The notes under the pieces were generated by a model. That model was not told where the DNA came from, ran no database searches, and saw only the letters and a program-made list of their open reading frames with translations. A program made the position numbers and the translations under genes. From Lewinellaceae bacterium (GTDB lineage: Bacteria > Bacteroidota > Bacteroidia > Chitinophagales > Saprospiraceae): a stretch of DNA of 61,445 nt. The stretch is taken from assembly GCA_947476195.1 (NCBI GenBank), contig CANJPT010000009.1, positions 2,501 to 63,945 of the forward strand, in the 5' to 3' direction. This document shows, in pieces, positions 26,018 to 34,073 of this stretch. The stretch's first letter is position 1; every line of letters begins with the position of its first letter.

Positions 26018-26209
26018 GGCTAAGTATTGTCGGTTTAGTGATTAAAAATTTACGACGCTTATCTGTTGCGACCTTTAATGATTTCATAACGCGCAGGATT
26101 ATTCGGGCGCTGCCAGAAAAATTTATTTTTCTTCAAATAAATTTTAAGTAATTGATAGTCAAATATTTGGAGACAAAAAAATTAGTTTAAAAGCATTTGC
26201 TTGTCGTAT

Positions 26210-26265
26210 CTACGAATAAATTCGTAGAAAAATTTGCAACTACGAAATATTTCGTAGAATCTTTG
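26210..26265 (+). promoter_or_regulatory. BlaI promoter with two palindromic operators
   Basis: Operators CTACGAATAAATTCGTAG (26210-26227) and CTACGAAATATTTCGTAG (26240-26257) are perfect or near-perfect 18-bp palindromes, spaced 30 bases start to start (about three helical turns). A -33 TTTG (26233-26236) and a -7 box AATCTTTG (26258-26265, one mismatch to TAnnTTTG) are 21 bases apart, so the second operator fills the spacer and the first lies just upstream of -33. This is what autorepression by a BlaI dimer pair would look like. Confidence 0.85.
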
Positions 26266-26314
26266 CGTTCTAATCACCCAACTCGCGGATCACGAGTGAC
26301 CTAATTCAACAATT

Positions 26315-26716
26315 ATGAGCTTAGCCCGGCCAACCGACTCTGAACTTGAAATCCTGCACATCCTCTGGTCGCAAGGACCCAGTACCGTGCGCACTGTAAA
26401 TGACCTGCTCAACGAGCAGCGCCGAAATACTCCATCAGCCAAAGAGTCTGCGGGCTATACCACGACCCTGAAACTCATGCAGATCATGTTTGAAAAAGGT
26501 CTGGTGACCCGGGTAGAGGAAGGGCGTACGCACGCCTACACTGCCTTCGTGCAGGAACGTGATACGCAAGGGGTGCTCCTGCAACAGTTTGTAGACAACG
26601 CTTTTAAAGGCAGCACCGCCCGGCTAGTTATGCAGGCACTTGGCAACCATGAAGCCAGCACTGCAGAACTGGATGAGATCAAAGCATTGATTGCCAAAAT
26701 TGAATCTGAGAAATAA
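26315..26716 (+). CDS. blaI: BlaI/MecI/CopY-family transcriptional repressor
   Basis: 133 residues. A winged-helix start, LARPTDSELEILHILWSQGPSTVRTVNDLL, then AGYTTTLKLMQIMFEKGLVTRVEEGRTHAYTAFVQE (recognition helix and wing), and a C-terminal dimerisation part with KGSTARLVMQALGN. These repressors bind palindromes as dimers and are cleaved when their partner BlaR1 protease is triggered. Two matching palindromes cover its promoter, and the BlaR1-type gene follows 104 bases downstream. The regulated target beyond this pair is not visible in the window. The symbol denotes the family, not a link to beta-lactamase. Confidence 0.93.
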   Translation: MSLARPTDSELEILHILWSQGPSTVRTVNDLLNEQRRNTPSAKESAGYTTTLKLMQIMFEKGLVTRVEEGRTHAYTAFVQERDTQGVLLQQFVDNAFKGSTARLVMQALGNHEASTAELDEIKALIAKIESEK

Positions 26717-26820
26717 GCTAAAGCAAACATAGAATGGTTTTGAGCACGGACGGTTTTCAATCATTTTGAAATCACGCATTTGCATCACTCAAATCATTAA
26801 AATCACTTTCATCACAGAAT

Positions 26821-29040
26821 ATGATGACAATGCCCGACGCTTTACTTCGCGCCCTTGGATGGGCACTTACACACTCCCTCTGGCAAGCTGCAGTGACTGC
26901 GCTTGCGCTCCTTATTTTGTTGCCCCCGTTGCAAACGGCCCGGCAACGATATTGGGCAGCTTATGGCGCGTTGATGGCCGTTTTGGCAGCGGCAGTGGGT
27001 ACTTTCATTTGGATGTACGAGCCGGTTTCGGCTGCCGGCGCAGGAGTGCAGGTAAACAATCCGGAAAACATCTTTTTTTTCGGGTCTAACCAGTACTTAA
27101 GTACAAGTCTGGTCGAGTCCTTTTCGCATTGGCTGGAGTTAAATCACACCCTCGTGGTTGCCATCTGGCTCATTGGATTTGTGTTTTTTCTCCTTCGACT
27201 GGGGATGGGGCTTTGGCAGGCGCATCGACTCAGGACCCGCGGTGTAAATACCCTGGAAGCTATTTGGCAGGAAAAGATCCGCACGCTAAGCGAGCAGATC
27301 GGGGTTTCCCGCAGTGTCCAGCTTTTTGAATCGGCGTGGGTACACGCGCCGCTCACGATGGGTTGGTTGAAGCCTGCGATCCTGTTGCCCATTGGTTTTG
27401 TAAACCACCTTTCATTTGCTGAGGTAGAAGCTGTGCTGGCACATGAGCTGGCGCATATCGCCCGGCGAGATTGGATCTTTAATCTTCTGCAGGCATTTGT
27501 TGAAAGTATTTTTTATTACCACCCAGCCGTGTGGTGGATCTCGCAGGTCGTGCGCCGCGAACGTGAAAACGCTTGCGACGACGTTGCGCTGGCTGCCACA
27601 GGCAACCCACTCGCTTTTGCCCGCGCGTTGGTACAGGTACAGGAAATGGCCGCTCCGGTACCAGCCCTTGCGCTCGCCTTAAGTGGCAAACGCCGCCGCC
27701 CATTATTGGAACGGGTCAGGCGGATCTTGAATCAAGCACCACAACAACAACATCAAGTTATGGAAAAAATTACAGCAACTGTTATACTGCTCGCGCTATT
27801 GGCCCTCGTGGGCCTGCGGGCCAATTCTGTGCCGTCCATCGAAGCGGCCTTTGCCCAGATCGCCGACATACCTGCCAATTTTTTTGGTGGAGAAAGTGAT
27901 GGGGATCAAATGGCAAATGACAGTGTACCCAAACCCAAAAACACCCGAAAGATCACCCGGGAAGACGACAATGGACGCGTAGAAGCGGAGTTCAAAAACG
28001 GCAGGATCACCCGCCTCAACATCGACGGAAAAGAAATTCCGGAAGCAGAATTTGAAGCGCACGAGGCTATTATCGAGGAGTTGGCAGCGGACACGCCACC
28101 CCCACCGCCTCCGCCGCCGGCAGATTTTTTTGGAAACCGACCGGGTGTCAGTGGGTTTGAATTTCCTGAGCCTCCGGAAGCCCCTGAGGCTCCAGAGGCG
28201 CCGGATTTTTTCAGATTCGGTCCTGCATTTCCCCCACTTGCGCCGCTGCCTCCTATGGCCTCGCTCGGGGGTGGAATCAGTATCTTGTCAGATAAGGACG
28301 AAGCTGGAAACACCATTATCCGCCTGGATAACCACGGCAAGGGTACCGAGGTCATTGTAAAAGATGGCGCCATCTGGATCGATGGCAAAAAATTAGAAAA
28401 AGGCGAGTCTGTTGATATTCCGGGCTTCAGCTTCGGAGAGGATGGGCAGTATTTTTTCAATATTGGTGCGGATGGTATTGGCTATGGCTTTGGGGATGGA
28501 AACTTTGCTTTTGGAGATATCGATGCCATTGCACATGGTATTTCTCCGGAACAACGGGCAAAGCTGGAAGCCGAAATGGAAAGCCTGAGGGAAGAGCACG
28601 CAAAAATAATGGAAGCGCACCGACGCAACTTTGAGCTTGACCGGAAACAAGCGGAAAAAGATTGGAAGAAGAACCAGAAAGAATGGGAGAAACAACAAAA
28701 GGAGTGGGCAAAAGGGCAAAAAGAATGGGCTAAGGAGCAGCAAAACTGGGCACGTCAACAAGAGAGCTGGCAAGCAAGCCAGGAAAAATGGCAGGCCGAG
28801 GCCCGTGCTGTGGAGGCCAAAAATCAAGCCATGCAGGACATGTTGAAAAAGGAACTCCTGCGGGATGGTCTTATCACGGACCCGGAGCACTTTTCAATGC
28901 AATTGAATGCCTCGGAATTAAAGATCAACAAGAAAAAACAATCCGAAGCAATGCACAAAAAGTACCTGGAACTGATAGAAGGTGCTACCGGAAATAAGAT
29001 CAAAGGAGAAAACAGTTTCCTCTTCAATTACACGGATTAA
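26821..29040 (+). CDS. BlaR1/MecR1-type M56 membrane metalloprotease with tryptophan-heptad coiled coil
   Basis: 739 residues. The N-terminal third has four membrane segments (about 10-28, 36-57, 98-118 and 313-329). Between the last two lies the zinc protease site HELAH (208-212), with ENACDDVAL downstream supplying a further ligand. There is no penicillin-binding sensor domain. The C-terminal part has a charged patch with KITREDDNGRVEAEFKNGRI, a run of eight prolines near 420, repeats of PEAPEAPEA, and a long coiled coil in which Trp recurs every seventh residue (615, 622, 629, 636, 643, 650, 657). The protein should sense an unknown signal in the periplasm and trigger cleavage of BlaI. Confidence 0.9.
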   Translation: MMTMPDALLRALGWALTHSLWQAAVTALALLILLPPLQTARQRYWAAYGALMAVLAAAVGTFIWMYEPVSAAGAGVQVNNPENIFFFGSNQYLSTSLVESFSHWLELNHTLVVAIWLIGFVFFLLRLGMGLWQAHRLRTRGVNTLEAIWQEKIRTLSEQIGVSRSVQLFESAWVHAPLTMGWLKPAILLPIGFVNHLSFAEVEAVLAHELAHIARRDWIFNLLQAFVESIFYYHPAVWWISQVVRRERENACDDVALAATGNPLAFARALVQVQEMAAPVPALALALSGKRRRPLLERVRRILNQAPQQQHQVMEKITATVILLALLALVGLRANSVPSIEAAFAQIADIPANFFGGESDGDQMANDSVPKPKNTRKITREDDNGRVEAEFKNGRITRLNIDGKEIPEAEFEAHEAIIEELAADTPPPPPPPPADFFGNRPGVSGFEFPEPPEAPEAPEAPDFFRFGPAFPPLAPLPPMASLGGGISILSDKDEAGNTIIRLDNHGKGTEVIVKDGAIWIDGKKLEKGESVDIPGFSFGEDGQYFFNIGADGIGYGFGDGNFAFGDIDAIAHGISPEQRAKLEAEMESLREEHAKIMEAHRRNFELDRKQAEKDWKKNQKEWEKQQKEWAKGQKEWAKEQQNWARQQESWQASQEKWQAEARAVEAKNQAMQDMLKKELLRDGLITDPEHFSMQLNASELKINKKKQSEAMHKKYLELIEGATGNKIKGENSFLFNYTD

Positions 29041-29042
29041 GT

Positions 29043-29149
29043 TAAAAGTATCAAGTTTCAAGTGGAAAGTTTTACCAGGGCCTGGCATTCGTTATTTGGG
29101 CAGGTCCAACTTTCCACTTGAAACTTTCAACTTGATACTTTTACTACCC
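29043..29149. terminator. Bidirectional palindrome between convergent genes, one arm enlarged
   Basis: AAAAGTATCAAGTTTCAAGTGG...AAAGTT (29043-29070) pairs with AACTTTCCACTTGAAACTTTC...GATACTTTT (29109-29142). The right arm has extra bases (a duplicated GAAACTTTCAACTT word) that must loop out. The loop is about 40 bases. It sits between the BlaR1 gene and the polyprenyl synthase gene and can serve both strands. Confidence 0.65.
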
Positions 29150-29159
29150 CCTTGAAACG

Positions 29160-30137
29160 CTATTGTTCCCGTTCCAACAGATCAGCAACAGTTTTTCTCA
29201 AAATCGCTTTGCGGTCTTCGGGTACCTGAATGGCCTCCAAATGCTGGAAAGCTTCCTGCTGGAAACGCCGCTTTTCTCTGGAAACCAATTCAGGAATAGC
29301 ATTTCGGTCAAAAATGGCCCGCACTGCTGCCACTTTTTCATCAGGATTTTCTGCGCCCGTTTTCATCCAATCGAGCAATTCATTGCAGTCCGCAGTGGGG
29401 GCAGTTTCCAGGGCTTTTAGTACAAGCAGCGTCTTTTTGTTTTGCAAAATGTCGCCGCCCACCTGCTTGCCAAACTTGGCCGGGTCGCCGTAGGTATCCA
29501 GCAGATCATCCTGAATCTGAAAAGCAACCCCCGCCAGGCGCCCAAATTCGTACAAATGACGTGCATCGGTTTCGGAGGCTTTGGCGCATACGGCGCCCAT
29601 TTCAAGTGCACCACCGAGCAAAACGGCCGTTTTCAATTCGATCATCTGCAAATATTTAGGGATGCTTACTTTCGGCTGCGTTTCGAAATCCACATCCATT
29701 TGCTGGCCTTCGCATACTTCTGTAGCTACCCGGTTGAAAATCCGGATCAATCGAAGCGCAGTATCCGCATCCTCCATGCTTGCCAAAAAGCGATAGGCAA
29801 AGATCAACATCACATCACCGCTCAGGATGGCAGTCGTGGTATTCCATTTGTGATGTACCGTAGGCTGCCCCCGACGTAAGGGGGCGGCATCCATGATATC
29901 ATCGTGCATTAACGAGAAATTATGAAAAAGCTCGACCGCCCAGGCCGCTGAAAGCGCAATTTCTACGTTATCCTCAAAAAGTTCGTGTCCCATCAGGACC
30001 AAAGCTGGGCGGAGGCGCTTTCCACCAAGGGTCAGGATGTACGCACAGGGCTCGTAAAGCGCTGGTGGTGAGGCAGGAAAGGGGTTTTTGTTTGAAAAGG
30101 AAGCAATTAAATCGAGTACTTGAGAAAGATTGCGCAT
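29160..30137 (-). CDS. Polyprenyl diphosphate synthase (trans-isoprenyl synthase)
   Basis: 325 residues. The first Asp-rich motif lies in LMHDDIMDAAPLRRGQPTVHH (about residues 80-100) and the second in FQIQDDLLDTYGDPAKFGKQ (about 207-227). GGKRLRPALVLMG near 35 provides the pyrophosphate-binding Lys/Arg. The enzyme condenses isopentenyl diphosphate with allylic diphosphates to make farnesyl-, geranylgeranyl- or longer chains for quinones, undecaprenyl carriers or carotenoids. The bulky residues before the first motif that set the length do not allow a firm product call. Single minus-strand gene. Confidence 0.93.
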   Translation of the reverse strand: MRNLSQVLDLIASFSNKNPFPASPPALYEPCAYILTLGGKRLRPALVLMGHELFEDNVEIALSAAWAVELFHNFSLMHDDIMDAAPLRRGQPTVHHKWNTTTAILSGDVMLIFAYRFLASMEDADTALRLIRIFNRVATEVCEGQQMDVDFETQPKVSIPKYLQMIELKTAVLLGGALEMGAVCAKASETDARHLYEFGRLAGVAFQIQDDLLDTYGDPAKFGKQVGGDILQNKKTLLVLKALETAPTADCNELLDWMKTGAENPDEKVAAVRAIFDRNAIPELVSREKRRFQQEAFQHLEAIQVPEDRKAILRKTVADLLEREQ

Positions 30138-30288
30138 GGTGGCAGCTGTTGAATTAGGCGCAAACTAACTGAGCAAAATTGGTTTCGTGTAAAAAAGTTA
30201 CAAATAAAAAAGGTTGACCGGGGGAATGGTCAACCTATTTAATTTTTTGAAGAACAAAATCGGTGTTGGATTAAAAGCCTGCCGATCC

Positions 30289-30384
30289 TTAAAGACGAGC
30301 AGCTAAAGCCGAAAAATAGCCAATTACTTGCGGGGAAAAACGTACCAACGCAATAGTGGCTACAGCAGTAAATAATACAAGCAT
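30289..30384 (-). CDS. Possible small hydrophobic protein, 31 residues
   Basis: ATG at 30384, TAA at 30289-30291. MLVLFTAVATIALVRF followed by SPQVIGYFSALAARL forms a single hydrophobic helix with positive residues inside and at the end, as in small membrane proteins. A TACCTTCG box (7 of 8 to TAnnTTTG) lies about 75 bases upstream. No family recognised; moderate to low confidence that it is translated. Confidence 0.35.
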   Translation of the reverse strand: MLVLFTAVATIALVRFSPQVIGYFSALAARL

Positions 30385-30558
30385 AGAACAAGTGTTGATT
30401 ATAGTGAAACGATTTAGTCTGCCTGTGTCTTAGCAAATTATAGTTCTGCTAAGGGGCACGAAGGTAAAGTTCTATTGGGGTTTAACAAGTAATCGACAGG
30501 ATTTTTTTGTTAAATTTACATTTATTTAAAGAGTGGCATTCTAAAGAGGTTTTCTATT

Positions 30559-30566
30559 TACTTTTG
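30559..30566 (+). promoter_or_regulatory. -7 element for the cysteate-synthase-like gene
   Basis: TACTTTTG matches TAnnTTTG, 45 bases before the ATG at 30611. No good TTTG at the -33 distance is seen. Confidence 0.5.
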
Positions 30567-30610
30567 CATCCGATTTCACCTGTCTATCATTAAATTAAAG
30601 TCTTTGGCGC

Positions 30611-31609
30611 ATGGTTTTTAACAACATTCTTGAGACAATTGGCAAGACCCCGCTAATCCGCCTGAACAATATCGTACTACACATCCCTGCAACTGTGTAT
30701 GCTAAAGTTGAGGCCTTTAACCCTGGGTTGAGTGCTAAAGACCGCATTGCCCTTCACATGATCGAACGCGCTGAGCGCCTGGGCAAACTTAAGCCCGGAG
30801 GTACTATAGTAGATGCTACCAGTGGCAACACTGGGTTCAGTCTCGCCATGGTGGCCGCTATCAAAGGCTATAAGTGCGTGCTTACCGTAACCAGCAAAAT
30901 CAGCGAAGACAAGTTGAACAACCTGAAAGCAATGGGTGCTGAAGTACACCTTTGTCCTCAGGAGGCCAAGCCAAACGATCCGGCGTCCTATTACCGCCGT
31001 GCAGAACAGCTTGCCAAGGATATTCCGGGCGCTTATTATATCAATCAAAACTTCAACCAGGAAAACAGCGAAGCACACTATCTTAGCACAGGCCCGGAGA
31101 TCTGGGAACAAACAGAAGGGCGTATCACACACCTTATCGGCGCTACCAGTACGGGTGGCACAATGTGCGGTTCTGGCCGTTACCTTCGAGAACAAAACCC
31201 AGATCTTAAGATTATCGGGGTGGATGCTTATGGTTCGGTACTTCAGAAATACCACGAGACTGGTGTGTATGACGAAAAGGAGATTTATCCTTACCGTATC
31301 GAAGGAACTGGGAAAAACATCATCCCGGCTAATATGGACTTTGACCTGATCGATCGGTTCGTCAAGGTTACCGATAAAGATAGTGCCCTTCGCGCCCGCG
31401 AACTCGCCCGCATGGAAGGCATGATGGTCGGTTATTCGAGCGGTGCAGCACTCCAGGCGCTTGAGCAAATTCAGGACGAATTGACTGAAAACGATCTGGT
31501 GGTATTGATCTTCTCAGACCATGGCTCGAAATATGTTACCAAGTTCTTCAGCGACAAGTGGATGATCCAACAAGGATTTTTGGAGCAGGAACTGGAAACT
31601 GTGTCATAG
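30611..31609 (+). CDS. PLP-dependent cysteine-synthase-like enzyme, probable cysteate synthase
   Basis: 332 residues of the fold-type II PLP family. IGKTPLIRLNNI opens the protein, the PLP lysine is in NPGLSAKDRIA (about 37-47), the substrate loop is TSGNTGFS (about 76-83), and the phosphate-binding loop is GATSTGGTMCGSGRYL (about 178-193). Cysteine synthases read NPGGSVKDR here, so the pocket differs. The next plus-strand gene is a serine-palmitoyltransferase-like acyl transferase; that pairing matches the capnine (sulfonolipid) pathway, in which a CysK-like enzyme makes cysteate from phosphoserine and sulfite. An ordinary cysteine or cystathionine synthase remains possible. Confidence 0.75.
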   Translation: MVFNNILETIGKTPLIRLNNIVLHIPATVYAKVEAFNPGLSAKDRIALHMIERAERLGKLKPGGTIVDATSGNTGFSLAMVAAIKGYKCVLTVTSKISEDKLNNLKAMGAEVHLCPQEAKPNDPASYYRRAEQLAKDIPGAYYINQNFNQENSEAHYLSTGPEIWEQTEGRITHLIGATSTGGTMCGSGRYLREQNPDLKIIGVDAYGSVLQKYHETGVYDEKEIYPYRIEGTGKNIIPANMDFDLIDRFVKVTDKDSALRARELARMEGMMVGYSSGAALQALEQIQDELTENDLVVLIFSDHGSKYVTKFFSDKWMIQQGFLEQELETVS

Positions 31610-31773
31610 ATCAAGCGATATTTTTTGACAGGATATACAGGATGAACAGGATACGTCGGCTTCGCCGACTGCGTAGCATGGAGTTTTGTGACGACTATTC
31701 CATATGCTTTCTAAAACCTATGAGGTCTCCCATGATTCATCATTTCTCATTCATCATTCATCATTAACAAGAA
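31610..31773. other. Intergenic spacer with dispersed-repeat-like words
   Basis: Contains three CAGGAT words at 9-10 base spacing (31630-31652), a perfect hairpin GTCGGC-TTC-GCCGAC (31655-31669) and a run of ATTCATC-type words (31735-31765) right before the GTG start of the next gene. These resemble low-complexity spacer repeats seen widely in Bacteroidota. The hairpin has no T run. Confidence 0.5.
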
Positions 31774-33018
31774 GTGGATTTATTCGACCGCATTTACAAT
31801 CAAGCTGGCCCATTGGGCAAATACGCTGAGGTGGCTGAGGGCTACTATATGTTTCCTCAATTGGAGGGAGAACTCGGCAATCGCATGACTTTTCAAGGCA
31901 AAGAGGTGATTTGCTGGAGTATCAACAACTACCTCGGGCTCGCCAATCATCCCGAAGTCCGCAAAACTGACGCAGAAGCTGCCGCACGCTGGGGTTTCTC
32001 TTACCCGATGGGCGCCCGAATGATGAGCGGCGACACCCAGCTCCACCACGAACTCGAAACGAAACTTGCCCACCACGTTGGCAAACCTGCCGGCTTATTG
32101 GTGAACTACGGCTATCAGGGTGTGATGTCTGCTATTGACGCGATGCTAACCCGCCATGACGTAGTGGTATACGATTCTGAAAGTCATGCATGTATCGTGG
32201 ATGCAATGCGTATGCACATGGGGAAACGTTTTGCTTACACGCACAACGATATAGGGAGTCTCGAAAAATGTCTGGTACGCGCCAAACGTCTTACCGAAGA
32301 GAGCGGCGGCGGTATCCTCGTTATCACGGAGGGTGTATTTGGTATGCGTGGCGACCAGGGCAAACTCCGTGAGGTATGCACCCTGAAAGAAAAGTACGGA
32401 TTCCGCCTGTTCATTGACGACGCACATGGTTACGGAATGCTTGGGAAAACAGGAGCTGGGACAGCTGAAGAGCAAAATGTGACGGAGGATGTCGACATTT
32501 ATTTCAGCACATTTGCGAAAAGCATGGCGCTTATTGGTGGATTCATCGCAGCACAACCAGAAATCATTCAGTTTCTGAAGTACAACATGCGCAGTCAGAT
32601 TTTCGCCAAATCATTGCCATTGCCCTTGGTAGAGGGGCTTTTGAAGCGTTTTGAATTGCTTATTACGCATCCTGAGTTTCGTGAAAAACTTTGGCACAAT
32701 GTGCGCATCTTACAAGCCGGACTCACGGAGCGCGGCTTCGATATAGGTGATACCAATACTTGCGTAACCCCTGTGTATATGCACGGTGAGGTGGAAGAAG
32801 CGATGGCACTTGTGAAAGATTTGCGCGACCAATATGGTGTTTTCTGCTCCATGGTTGCCTACCCGGTCATTCCCAAAGGAATGCTGATTCTACGCCTTAT
32901 TCCAACTGCCAACCATACAGAGGAAGATATTCAGGTTACCCTTGATGCATTTACGGCTGTTCGTGAAAAAATGCAGGCAGGTATTTACAAGCAGTTTGTA
33001 CCGGAGATACTGGTATAA
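31774..33018 (+). CDS. Alpha-oxoamine synthase, probable cysteate/serine acyltransferase
   Basis: 414 residues from a GTG start at 31774. A fold-type I PLP enzyme of the alpha-oxoamine synthase group (serine palmitoyltransferase, KBL, AONS). Evidence: WSINNYLGLANHPEV, YPMGARMMSGDTQLHHELE, LLVNYGYQG, IDDAHGYGMLG (the PLP-contacting Asp-His) and the Schiff-base lysine in FSTFAKSMALIGGFI. It joins an amino acid to an acyl-CoA or acyl-ACP with loss of CO2, the first step of sphingolipid or, with cysteate, of capnine-type sulfonolipid synthesis. The neighbouring cysteate-synthase-like gene favours the latter; serine palmitoyltransferase is the alternative. Confidence 0.82.
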   Translation: MDLFDRIYNQAGPLGKYAEVAEGYYMFPQLEGELGNRMTFQGKEVICWSINNYLGLANHPEVRKTDAEAAARWGFSYPMGARMMSGDTQLHHELETKLAHHVGKPAGLLVNYGYQGVMSAIDAMLTRHDVVVYDSESHACIVDAMRMHMGKRFAYTHNDIGSLEKCLVRAKRLTEESGGGILVITEGVFGMRGDQGKLREVCTLKEKYGFRLFIDDAHGYGMLGKTGAGTAEEQNVTEDVDIYFSTFAKSMALIGGFIAAQPEIIQFLKYNMRSQIFAKSLPLPLVEGLLKRFELLITHPEFREKLWHNVRILQAGLTERGFDIGDTNTCVTPVYMHGEVEEAMALVKDLRDQYGVFCSMVAYPVIPKGMLILRLIPTANHTEEDIQVTLDAFTAVREKMQAGIYKQFVPEILV

Positions 33019-33042
33019 AACAATATTTGAAATGCTGCAATC

Positions 33043-33086
33043 AAAAGTAAGCCTCGTCAACTATCTCGTTGGCGAGGCTTACTTTT
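33043..33086. terminator. Strong bidirectional terminator
   Basis: AAAAGTAAGCCTCGTCAAC (33043-33061) pairs with GTTGGCGAGGCTTACTTTT (33068-33086) with one wobble and a 6-base loop. A-tract and T-tract edges allow use on both strands. It ends the acyltransferase transcript 25 bases past the stop. Confidence 0.85.
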
Positions 33087-33129
33087 AAAGGGCTTATTGG
33101 CGAGGCTCTTGGAGCATCTCAATATTAAG

Positions 33130-33292
33130 AGCTTGTTCGGGAATTAGTTTTAATCCGAAAGCGAGTAAATTTCATTTCAGGAAAGGCAAAATTTGCAGTC
33201 GTGGGCAATACAGCGTCCCGATTGAAGCGGAATAATGCTGAATAAAATAAAATTTGCTGGTTTCCGGCCAAAATCTACTTTCTGAACAAGCT
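33130..33292. repeat. MITE-like element, copy A
   Basis: 163 bases with imperfect terminal inverted repeats: AGCTTGTTCGGGAATTAG at the left and its counterpart CTACTTTCTGAACAAGCT at the right. Inside lies GGCAAAATTTGCAG (33185-33198), also found in copy C, and an A-rich AATAAAATAAAATTTGCT near the right end, similar to copy B. It fills the gap between the terminator at 33086 and the desaturase gene end. Confidence 0.6.
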
Positions 33293-33308
33293 ATAAATGC
33301 TCCAAAAA

Positions 33309-34073
33309 TCAGGTCCGGCGGAGCGTAATGATCCGGGAATGATGTAGCAGGCGGAGCACCGGATACATTGGGTCAAATTCCCAGGGTTTTGAGGCAAAAT
33401 TGGGACTGTTCGGATGTTTATGGTGGTTATTTTGAAACAACTCTCCCAATAATAATAAGTCAAAAGGAAGGGTGTTGCGGGAGTCATCCCCGTTCTCGTA
33501 GTTTTGGTAGCCATATTTATGGCCGCACCAATTAACTGCAGCACCGTGTATCGGGCCCATTAAAAAGTGCAGCGGAAGGAGGAGGTACATCCACCAGGAA
33601 GTGGCAAAAACCACATAAAAAATAATGTAGCCAGCACCCCAGGCTAAACGAGAAAACCAAGAGCTTCCGAATTTATCCAGCCAGTTCCAAGTTGGATAGT
33701 TACCTAAAAAATTGGGGGCAACATCAAGGGTGCTTTTCATCAGGCCGCTAAAAATCTTGGCCGTATGGGCCATCAGCCCAAAAACATCTTTGAAAAAATG
33801 GGGGGAGTGCGGATCCTTTTCAGTGTCAGAAAAAGCGTGGTGCATCCGGTGCATGATGGCATAAGCCTTGGGTACCAAATAGGATGAACCTTGAGATGCG
33901 TAGGCTAAAAAATGAAAAGTGCGCTCCCAAAATTTGTTCATCGTGAACATTTTATGCGAGGCGTACCGGTGATGGAAAAAGGTTTGAAAAAAGATGGAAG
34001 TGAACCAATGGGCAAGAAAAAAGACTAAAACAGGCATGCTTAATTTATGTTTGAACGGTACAACGTTACGCAA
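33309..34073 (-). CDS. Acyl-CoA/fatty-acid desaturase (membrane di-iron)
   Basis: 254 residues. The three histidine boxes of membrane desaturases are present: HHRYASH (about 34-40), HRMHH (about 74-78) and NNHHKHP (about 215-221), with hydrophobic segments at about 10-30 and 145-175. The enzyme introduces a cis double bond into acyl chains (delta-9 type likely) with electrons from ferredoxin or cytochrome b5-like partners. The protein is shorter than eukaryotic forms but normal for Bacteroidota. It converges with the sulfonolipid pair, and a functional link to lipids is plausible but unproven. Confidence 0.92.
   Translation of the reverse strand: MRNVVPFKHKLSMPVLVFFLAHWFTSIFFQTFFHHRYASHKMFTMNKFWERTFHFLAYASQGSSYLVPKAYAIMHRMHHAFSDTEKDPHSPHFFKDVFGLMAHTAKIFSGLMKSTLDVAPNFLGNYPTWNWLDKFGSSWFSRLAWGAGYIIFYVVFATSWWMYLLLPLHFLMGPIHGAAVNWCGHKYGYQNYENGDDSRNTLPFDLLLLGELFQNNHHKHPNSPNFASKPWEFDPMYPVLRLLHHSRIITLRRT

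Larger units (their letters stand above)
25811..26314. other. Intergenic region upstream of the BlaI/BlaR1 pair
   Basis: About 500 bases. It holds the hairpin at 25865-25902, a possible 29-codon minus-strand gene at 25928-26017, an AT-rich stretch without recognisable signals at 26100-26200, and then the two operators and promoter of the BlaI gene (26210-26265). No RNA gene is visible. Confidence 0.6.
30138..30610. other. Divergent intergenic region with a possible small gene
   Basis: About 470 bases between the polyprenyl synthase and the cysteate-synthase-like gene. It contains the 31-codon frame at 30289-30384, a minus-strand -7 variant TACCTTCG at 30459-30466, an AT-rich stretch around 30480-30540 and a plus-strand -7 box at 30559-30566. 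Confidence 0.5.

Noticed and set aside
26821-29040. Beta-lactam sensor BlaR1
   Set aside because: The protein has the M56 protease part but lacks the penicillin-binding domain (no SxxK or KTG set in the tail), so a beta-lactam sensor role is not supported.
30677-31468. 263-codon minus-strand frame opposite the cysteate-synthase-like gene
   Set aside because: The plus strand encodes a clear PLP enzyme; the opposite frame shows no domain and no start signals.
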